From NCBI GenBank assembly GCA_910589375.1, contig CAJUTK010000001.1, positions 124,001 to 188,000 on the forward strand: a stretch of DNA of 64,000 nt, given 5' to 3'. Of this stretch, positions 58,795 through 64,000 are shown piece by piece. Position 1 is the first letter of the stretch, and each line of letters begins with the position of its first letter. The notes under the pieces were generated by a model. The model had not been told where the DNA came from, did not search any database, and was given only the letters and a program-made list of their open reading frames with translations. Position numbers and translations under genes: made by a program. This DNA is from an uncultured Bacilli bacterium (GTDB taxonomy: Bacteria; Bacillota_I; Bacilli_A; RF39; UBA660).

Positions 58795-59727
58795 TTAATT
58801 CTTTTTAACTATATTTTGATTATTACCTTCAACTATAGAAATAGCATTAGCACACCATATTTTTAGCAATCTATCAATTGCATCTTTCGTATAGAATGCA
58901 TAAGGAGCTGTTGCCATAATATTTCCTTTATAATCATACATTTTTTTACCATCATCATAAATCTCAAAAGCATAACTAATTTTTTCTTCTTCTGCAAGTT
59001 TAATCAATAATTGATGATTATATAATTCTTCTGGATTATTGATAACATTTATAAGAGCATTACCATTCATTTTATAAATTCTATCATCTGTTATTATTTT
59101 TTTTGTTTCTTCATTTGTAGAAAATGCTGGAATTATAAAATCAGCCGTTTCAAATATAGTATCAATGTCTACTCTTTTGTAATCAATATTTCTATCTGAT
59201 CTATTCCAATAAAGAACATTCATACCTAAGCTTTTACACATTTCCGCTACTTTTGTTCCAATTGTCCCTAATCCTATAATTCCAACTGTTTTATTTCTAA
59301 TTTCAGTAGTTAACATAGACTTAGAATATTCCATTTTATAATCTTTTTTCATTTGTATAGGGAATCTCTTTGCTAAACTCATCATGAGAAACAGAGCATA
59401 TTCCGCAACAGAATCAGTAGAATATTTCGGAATATTAGTAACTAATATATTGTTTTTTCCACAATAATCTAAATCTATCCAATCAAATGCTGTTGTAGCT
59501 AAACAAACTGCTTTTAGATTTTTAATCTTGCTTAAATGATTCTCATTTATATCCCAATGATACCAATCAGGATCTACCATTAATATTTTCTCACTATCAT
59601 CATCTAAATAAGGTGCTTTATCTAAATCAAAAGTATTTTCCAAAAAAACAATTTCGCCATTTTGTTTTAATTTTTGAATTTCTTCCTTTGTAAAACTATC
59701 TTTTGTATAAGTAATATATATTTTCAT
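58795..59727 (-). CDS. 2-hydroxyacid dehydrogenase-like protein, catalytic residues missing
   Basis: A 310-residue protein with the D-isomer 2-hydroxyacid dehydrogenase fold: DSVAEYALFLMMSLAKR and the NAD-binding GLGTIGTKVAEM near 150. However, the usual LINxARG segment reads LINVINNPEEL, losing the catalytic Arg (near 228), and the usual TPHIA segment reads TAPYAFYT, replacing the catalytic His by Tyr (near 277). It may bind NAD without the standard dehydrogenase chemistry. GGAG precedes the ATG. It lies between a hydrolase and a methyltransferase gene in one operon. Confidence 0.85.
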   Translation of the reverse strand: MKIYITYTKDSFTKEEIQKLKQNGEIVFLENTFDLDKAPYLDDDSEKILMVDPDWYHWDINENHLSKIKNLKAVCLATTAFDWIDLDYCGKNNILVTNIPKYSTDSVAEYALFLMMSLAKRFPIQMKKDYKMEYSKSMLTTEIRNKTVGIIGLGTIGTKVAEMCKSLGMNVLYWNRSDRNIDYKRVDIDTIFETADFIIPAFSTNEETKKIITDDRIYKMNGNALINVINNPEELYNHQLLIKLAEEEKISYAFEIYDDGKKMYDYKGNIMATAPYAFYTKDAIDRLLKIWCANAISIVEGNNQNIVKKN

Positions 59728-59737
59728 CGTATCTCTC

Positions 59738-60292
59738 CTATAAATAGTCTAATAACTCTTCAAATTCTGTATAACCAGATTCTGCATTTAAATGTCCACC
59801 ATCTTTAATTACTACTGTTTTAGTAGCAATAGAATCTGCAAAAGATTTCTCTGCTTCTAATTTTACATAAGGATCATTTTCTGTATAATAACAAACAATA
59901 TCATCACAATACTTTTTAATATCTTCTATTGTATCAGAATACATAGTTCTATTCACTGTATCATAATCTTCATTAATACCTAAATAATTATTAAAACCAC
60001 ATATACTAACAATTCTTTTTACTTTTATTTTCCTTTCTGCTAAGTATTTACAAATAAAAGATGGTGCTGCTGAATGCGCAAAAATAATAGTATTTTCATT
60101 AATAATACCCGCACTAACATATCCATCCATTACATTAGACCAATTCGTATAATTTTGATACTTTACTCCCGTTGGTAAATCTGGCGTATAGACATCTAAT
60201 TCTTTCTTTTCTATTTTCGCTCTTAACCATGGAATCCAATTAGAAAATGGACTTCCAAAACTTCCATGCATAAGTATATAATTATTTTTCAT
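59738..60292 (-). CDS. RBBP9/YdeN-family alpha/beta hydrolase
   Basis: A 184-residue serine hydrolase of the RBBP9/YdeN family. Visible: MHGSFGSPFSNWIPWL near the start, nucleophile Ser in FAHSAAPSF near 72, Asp in TENDPYVK near 142, and His in GGHLNAESGY near 166. Length is typical. It acts in the cytoplasm on unknown esters or amides. First gene of the four-gene operon ending with pnuC, with GGATGTGGAG upstream and an extended -10 promoter. Confidence 0.9.
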   Translation of the reverse strand: MKNNYILMHGSFGSPFSNWIPWLRAKIEKKELDVYTPDLPTGVKYQNYTNWSNVMDGYVSAGIINENTIIFAHSAAPSFICKYLAERKIKVKRIVSICGFNNYLGINEDYDTVNRTMYSDTIEDIKKYCDDIVCYYTENDPYVKLEAEKSFADSIATKTVVIKDGGHLNAESGYTEFEELLDYL

Positions 60293-60312
60293 ATCTCCAC
60301 ATCCTTTTATTT

Positions 60313-60321
60313 ATTATATCA
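60313..60321 (-). promoter_or_regulatory. Extended -10 promoter (TGaTATAAT)
   Basis: Minus-strand TGATATAAT, 20 bases upstream of the hydrolase ATG; the -35 region is weak. It would drive the hydrolase-pnuC operon. Confidence 0.5.
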
Positions 60322-60332
60322 TGGGTAACATT

Positions 60333-60360
60333 AAAAAAGAAACAAAATTCATTGTTTCTT
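60333..60360 (-). terminator. Terminator of the GH3 gene
   Basis: AAGAAACAA (60337-60345) pairs with TTGTTTCTT (60352-60360), then T on the minus strand. The stop at 60359 overlaps the stem. Confidence 0.82.
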
Positions 60361-61843
60361 ATTGATTTACTTTATTAATAATATCTTTATGTGCCTTACT
60401 ACCAAGATAACTAGTAGATAATTTATCTGTTTTTAAATTCGTATATTTTAACATTAATATTTTTCTTACAGATTCGTTAATTTGACTCTCTTTAATTTTC
60501 CCCTCTTTAATACTCTGCTTTATGTATTTAATAGCACTTTCTGGACTCTTTGGCATTAATAATATATCAACACCTGCATTAATTGCCATCTCATAAATTT
60601 GTTTTTCTGTATAATTTTTAGATAAGGCTCCCATATTTAGAGCATCTGTAATAACTAACCCCTTATAGCCCATTTCTTTCTTTAATATATCTGTAATTAA
60701 TACTTTAGAAAGAGATGCTGGAGTTTTATCTCCTGTAATATTAGGAACTGCTAAATGTCCTATCATAATTACTTTTGCATCATTTTGAATAGCCTTCTGA
60801 AAAGGTATAAAATCCTTGTCATATAATTCTGCCTTTGTTTTACTTAAAACTGGTAAGTCATAATGGGAATCTGTTTCTGTGGCACCATGTCCTGGGAAAT
60901 GTTTATAAACAGCAATTACTCCTTTTGACTCTAACCCCTTAGCTAAAGAAATTCCCATCTTAGATACTAAATTAGGATCTGTACCAAAACTTCTAGTACC
61001 AATCACTTTAGAATCTTCACTGGAAAGAACATCTAAAACTGGCGCAAAATCCATATTAAAGCCAAAAACTCTTAACTCTTCTGCAATCACAGTACCTACA
61101 CTATAAGAAAGATTAGTATCGTCCATTTTTCCTAAAGAAAACATTGGTGGTATATTCGTAGCTAATTTTCCTGTAATACTAGTTAATCTTTGTACTTTTC
61201 CACCCTCTTGATCAATGGAAACAATTAATGGAATTGAACTTGTTTTCTTCATATTATCTACAAATTGAATAGTAGTATTATAATCCGCTAAATTATTAGC
61301 AAATAAAATTACTCCTCCAGGCTTATACTTCGTCAAATTATTTTTTGTTGTAGAATTTAAAGAAGTTCCTGTAACAGAAATAATTAACATTTGACCAATC
61401 TTTTCATCTAATGTCATTTCTTTTAACTTTCTATCCACTGTCTCAGCAACAGTAAGAGGTTTCGTTACATTAGAATTACTATTAGTTGGTTTATTAGAAT
61501 TTGTTTTCTTATTACTATTAGTAGAAGTGTTTTTATTTGAACTACTATTAGTATTTTTATTCGTATTGGTATTAGTACTTGTATTGGTATTAGTTTGTGT
61601 ATTAGATTGTGTATTGGAATTACTTATACTATTACTATTATCTATGTTAGTAGAAGAATCATTAGAAGTAGAATTTGTATTTTTCTGAGAGGAACCCACA
61701 GAAGAACTAAGCGAGTGAGAATTTTTCTCTTCATTCTTTCTCAATATTTGTCCATCATAGTAAGTGAAAAGAAGAACAGCGAATACAACAATGCTAGTAA
61801 GCGCACCTATTGTTCCTAATATTAATTTGGTATTCTTTTTCAA
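60359..61843 (-). CDS. GH3 beta-N-acetylhexosaminidase, membrane anchored (NagZ-like)
   Basis: A 494-residue glycoside hydrolase family 3 protein. N-terminal membrane anchor (7-30), a Ser/Asn/Thr-rich linker (40-130) likely passing the cell wall, then the catalytic domain: VSIDQEGGKVQRL, KHFPGHGATETDSH near 315 with the His of the Asp-His dyad, and the nucleophile Asp in ITDALNMGAL near 400. It would release N-acetylglucosamine from peptidoglycan or muropeptides outside the cell. Start is TTG at 61843 with GAGGTG upstream. It follows the ATP-grasp gene by 23 bases. Confidence 0.9.
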   Translation of the reverse strand: MKKNTKLILGTIGALTSIVVFAVLLFTYYDGQILRKNEEKNSHSLSSSVGSSQKNTNSTSNDSSTNIDNSNSISNSNTQSNTQTNTNTSTNTNTNKNTNSSSNKNTSTNSNKKTNSNKPTNSNSNVTKPLTVAETVDRKLKEMTLDEKIGQMLIISVTGTSLNSTTKNNLTKYKPGGVILFANNLADYNTTIQFVDNMKKTSSIPLIVSIDQEGGKVQRLTSITGKLATNIPPMFSLGKMDDTNLSYSVGTVIAEELRVFGFNMDFAPVLDVLSSEDSKVIGTRSFGTDPNLVSKMGISLAKGLESKGVIAVYKHFPGHGATETDSHYDLPVLSKTKAELYDKDFIPFQKAIQNDAKVIMIGHLAVPNITGDKTPASLSKVLITDILKKEMGYKGLVITDALNMGALSKNYTEKQIYEMAINAGVDILLMPKSPESAIKYIKQSIKEGKIKESQINESVRKILMLKYTNLKTDKLSTSYLGSKAHKDIINKVNQ

Positions 61844-61866
61844 TTTATCACCTCACTCCTTATTCT

Positions 61867-62790
61867 TTACCGAAATAAATTTTGTATAGCTTTTTTATAA
61901 ATCTCTTTTAATATTTTTTCACTATTTTCAAAAAAATAAGAATATTTATGTAAAGATACACCACTATTTAATTCCATGATATAAAACTTATGATCAGTAG
62001 TCTCGATAATATCTAAACTACAAAAACCTAAATCAAATTTACTGGTAATATGATTCAAAATATTCAATAATTGTTCTTGTAATTCAATATCTTGTACAGG
62101 AAAAGGAACAGCACCTTCTGCTAAATTAAATTTCCAACTATATTCATATTGTTCATTGGTCTCTAACACTTTATTGTAAAAAGAATCTGATAGTTTATTA
62201 TTAAAATAATAAGGATTAAATTCTTGTAATAATTCTCTAATTGTTCTTTTGCCATCACCATATATAACAGGCTTTTTCTTTCCATACATTAACAAGCATT
62301 CATTATCTAATACAATTAAACGATATTCTGCTTTTATATCATAAAAAGGGCATAAACTTAATGTCTCATTGTTTTGAAATACCTTATCTAAATAAAACGC
62401 TATTTCTTCTTTTTTAGTTACGTGATAAACATCTATCCCAGATAATCCAAAATTTGATTTTATTACAATGCTTTCACCATGGTCTATAAAATATTGTTCT
62501 GCAATCTCATAATGATTAGCATTTCTCGCATACTCTTTTTGAATATTAGGTCTATATAGCATCTGATATTGTATAGTAGGAATATTATTAGCAGATAAGA
62601 CTTCAAACATAGCATATTTATCATCCATAACAAGACCAATTGCATGACTATTTAAATCAAACTTCTGTCCTATTATGAATCTCGTAATACCATTTTTTTC
62701 TAGTATTATAACCCAACCTTTTGATACTACTTTCATATTTATGTTAAGCTCTACACTAATATCTTGTATAATTTTTTGAAAACTACTCAT
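61867..62790 (-). CDS. ATP-grasp ligase-like protein (CphA/GshAB-type)
   Basis: A 307-residue ATP-grasp enzyme. The segment EYRLIVLDNECLLMYGKKKP, then GDGKRTIRELL, matches the ATP-grasp domain of cyanophycin synthetases and GshAB, and FCSLDIIETTD...IMELNSGV carries the Glu and Asn Mg2+ ligands near the end. It would form an amide or peptide bond using ATP and a carboxylate. Stand-alone, with no amidoligase partner domain. AAGGAG precedes the ATG. First gene of an operon with the GH3 gene. Substrate unknown. Confidence 0.82.
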   Translation of the reverse strand: MSSFQKIIQDISVELNINMKVVSKGWVIILEKNGITRFIIGQKFDLNSHAIGLVMDDKYAMFEVLSANNIPTIQYQMLYRPNIQKEYARNANHYEIAEQYFIDHGESIVIKSNFGLSGIDVYHVTKKEEIAFYLDKVFQNNETLSLCPFYDIKAEYRLIVLDNECLLMYGKKKPVIYGDGKRTIRELLQEFNPYYFNNKLSDSFYNKVLETNEQYEYSWKFNLAEGAVPFPVQDIELQEQLLNILNHITSKFDLGFCSLDIIETTDHKFYIMELNSGVSLHKYSYFFENSEKILKEIYKKAIQNLFR

Positions 62791-62816
62791 AAATATACTC
62801 CTTCTATATATGTATC

Positions 62817-62846
62817 ATTATAACACATACAAAAAGAAACTAACAA
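62817..62846 (-). promoter_or_regulatory. Promoter, TTGTTA-N18-TATAAT
   Basis: Minus-strand TTGTTA (62841-62846), 18-base spacer, TATAAT (62817-62822), upstream of the ATP-grasp gene; the -35 box lies in the preceding terminator loop. Confidence 0.58.
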
Positions 62847-62855
62847 AGTTTCTTT
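62829..62855 (-). terminator. Terminator of the unknown gene at the right end
   Basis: AAAGAAACT (62833-62841) pairs with AGTTTCTTT (62847-62855), followed by T on the minus strand, 6 bases after the stop at 62861. Confidence 0.78.
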
Positions 62856-62860
62856 CTAAA

Positions 62861-63580
62861 TCATAACTTCAAACTTTTTACATAATCCTTTTTTTGTTTT
62901 CTTGTCTGCTTAATAATAAATCTAGTCAAATGATCATAACTTAATAATTCTATTTGTCTATGATTGTTCGCTAAGCGAAGAGCTCTATTTTTTCTCTTTT
63001 CAGAAAAAAGTTTCTTCAAAACTTGTCCCTGTTCTTGAGAATTTAAGTTTATCCAAAAACGGTTATTTTGATAAAATTGCAATTTATCAGAAAAATAAAA
63101 TTGTCGAAAAGGTTCATAAGTAACTGGAGTTTCTTTTTCATAATATCCATAAATAAATTCAGATGGTACACTATCATCAAAAATAATACTGCTACCGACA
63201 GAGGACGGAAAGCTCAAATTTCCAAGAAAATAAGATTTTCCCTCATAAGTAATGAAATATGGAATGGCAAATATAATATTCCAGACTTGTTGAGAAAGAC
63301 TATAATATTTATAATTTAATCTACTTGCTTCAAAATCATTATGAAAAGAAGAAGTACTACAAAGGCCACGTCTAGTATCCCAAATTTGAAAACCATTTTG
63401 CAAAATACGTTCTGCAATTGTTTGTTCATCAACACTCTCTCCATCTATTTTAAAATCGAGTGCCCTAATACTACCACAACTTACTACATCTTGATATTTT
63501 TGAAGGCTAATTTGATGAATCCCTATTTGATATTGAGGGATTTCCCTTTTTATTTTTTCATATAGTTCTTGGTTTAACAT
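62861..63580 (-). CDS. Uncharacterised protein
   Basis: A 239-residue soluble protein, mixed helices and strands, with a basic C-terminal tail (QTRKQKKDYVKSLKL). Segments IRALDFKIDGES, IWDTRRGLCSTS and GNLSFPSSVGSS stand out but match no family that I know. AAGGAG lies before the ATG. It starts 21 bases after the gene at the right edge and shares its transcript, ending at the terminator at 62829-62855. Confidence 0.72.
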   Translation of the reverse strand: MLNQELYEKIKREIPQYQIGIHQISLQKYQDVVSCGSIRALDFKIDGESVDEQTIAERILQNGFQIWDTRRGLCSTSSFHNDFEASRLNYKYYSLSQQVWNIIFAIPYFITYEGKSYFLGNLSFPSSVGSSIIFDDSVPSEFIYGYYEKETPVTYEPFRQFYFSDKLQFYQNNRFWINLNSQEQGQVLKKLFSEKRKNRALRLANNHRQIELLSYDHLTRFIIKQTRKQKKDYVKSLKL

Positions 63581-63601
63581 TTATTTCTCCTTCTTAAATT
63601 T

Positions 63602-64000
63602 TTACTTCACTAACATTTTCTGCTTTTTTCTATCACTAACTTCTCCCACTAACTTAATATGAGTATAACTATCTACATCATTAGGATAAGCAGTTACTTC
63701 AAAACCAGTAAATTGGTATTCTATTCTCTGTATTAATAATAAGAAGTTATCTAAAATTCTAGTTAAAATAGCATTGCTTCTAACAGTTGTTGCAGCTCCA
63801 AAGTAATTTTTATATCTACCAAATAAAAAATCTGGCACTTTTATTTCAGAAATATTATATTTCCCCAACAATTGTAAAAATAATCTAAAAGAAAGAACGA
63901 AACTTGGAGAAACATTTCGATATTTATTCACACCTGAATTTATTTTATTAACTACTTTTTTATAAATTTCATCGTCTACATTATATAGTCTTCCCCTACC
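63602..64000 (-). CDS. Uncharacterised protein, N-terminus beyond window edge
   Basis: The frame is open through the right edge: 23 in-frame codons precede the first GTG at 63931, so at least 132 C-terminal residues are visible. It is basic, with SFRLFLQLLGKYNISEIKV in part, GAATTVRSNAILTRIL and a strand-rich end with VDSYTHIKLVGEV. I recognise no family. The visible part lacks membrane segments. It is upstream of the unknown 239-residue gene and probably cotranscribed. Confidence 0.7.
   Translation of the reverse strand, partial: GRGRLYNVDDEIYKKVVNKINSGVNKYRNVSPSFVLSFRLFLQLLGKYNISEIKVPDFLFGRYKNYFGAATTVRSNAILTRILDNFLLLIQRIEYQFTGFEVTAYPNDVDSYTHIKLVGEVSDRKKQKMLVK

Noticed and set aside
58795..59727. 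Calling the dehydrogenase-like gene a pseudogene
   Set aside because: The frame is intact at full length, with a ribosome binding site and conserved NAD-binding motif; only catalytic residues differ.
1..64000. tRNA, rRNA or a riboswitch
   Set aside because: No cloverleaf-like gene, rRNA segment or recognised riboswitch consensus was seen in the short intergenic regions; a covariance-model scan would be needed to exclude small RNAs.

Overview
The window is AT-rich, gene-dense DNA from a low-GC Gram-positive bacterium. Evidence for Bacilli or a close relative: strong AGGAGG-type ribosome binding sites, TTGACA/TATAAT promoters with 17-base spacers, a pair of CotF-like spore coat proteins, a class B sortase with wall-type surface proteins, a YnbB-type PLP enzyme, phosphoketolase and RNase R. 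TGA is used as a stop and TGG encodes Trp, so the code is the standard bacterial one and not the mycoplasma code. Many genes look lineage-specific, which fits a poorly studied (perhaps gut) Bacilli lineage; that placement is inference. I saw no rRNA, tRNA, CRISPR array, complete insertion sequence or prophage. No stretch over 300 bases lacks a gene; the longest gap, about 210 bases, is the divergent region near 38.4-38.6 kb. Both window ends cut a gene.

Layout. 0-8.4 kb (mostly minus): a truncated unknown protein, a GNAT acetyltransferase and a cold-shock-like protein in one operon; a lipoprotein; a Ca2+ P-type ATPase; a small HTH protein with a PH-domain protein; a lysozyme-like secreted protein; a nitroreductase. 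8.4-17.3 kb: a 2,556-residue cyclic beta-1,2-glucan synthase-type protein whose stop overlaps the start of glucose-6-phosphate isomerase. 17.4-19.9 kb: an MscS channel, a small acidic protein and a protein built of six HTH-like modules, in one transcription unit. 20-24 kb: lipoprotein, YnbB-like PLP enzyme, short-chain dehydrogenase, putative Rossmann protein. 24-27 kb: secreted zinc peptidase, then a divergent pair (VWA protein, HTH protein) with an N-formylglutamate amidohydrolase-like gene. 27-31.3 kb: kinase-like protein, CmpB-type membrane protein, two coat proteins, uracil-DNA glycosylase-like protein, transglutaminase-like candidate, ferritin-like protein.

31.4-43.1 kb: phosphoketolase (central carbon metabolism), then a cell-surface locus: a repeat-containing surface protein, its sortase B, a TPR protein, RNase R, and a second surface protein carrying six copies of a module also present in the first. 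43-49 kb: coiled-coil protein, NlpC/P60 hydrolase, unknown proteins, a lipoprotein with a 36-base AABBCC tandem repeat in its tail, and an unknown two-gene operon. 49-51.7 kb: PP2C phosphatase, a DinG-like protein with degraded ATPase motifs, a low-molecular-weight phosphatase. 51.7-54 kb: an ABC exporter preceded by what looks like a transcription attenuator with a leader ORF. 54-57.3 kb: a four-gene operon for nucleotide and DNA-damage-type functions, divergent from ASCH and CutA genes. 57.3-64 kb: a PnuC-type transporter operon with a methyltransferase and a 2-hydroxyacid dehydrogenase-like protein lacking catalytic residues; an ATP-grasp enzyme with a GH3 beta-N-acetylhexosaminidase; two unknown proteins.

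Regulatory architecture is very compact. Intrinsic terminators usually enclose the stop codon of the gene they end, serve both strands where genes converge, and in several places contain or abut the -35 box of the next gene. Several start codons were moved downstream of the longest ORF because a promoter -10 box or a strong ribosome binding site lies inside the longer reading frame.
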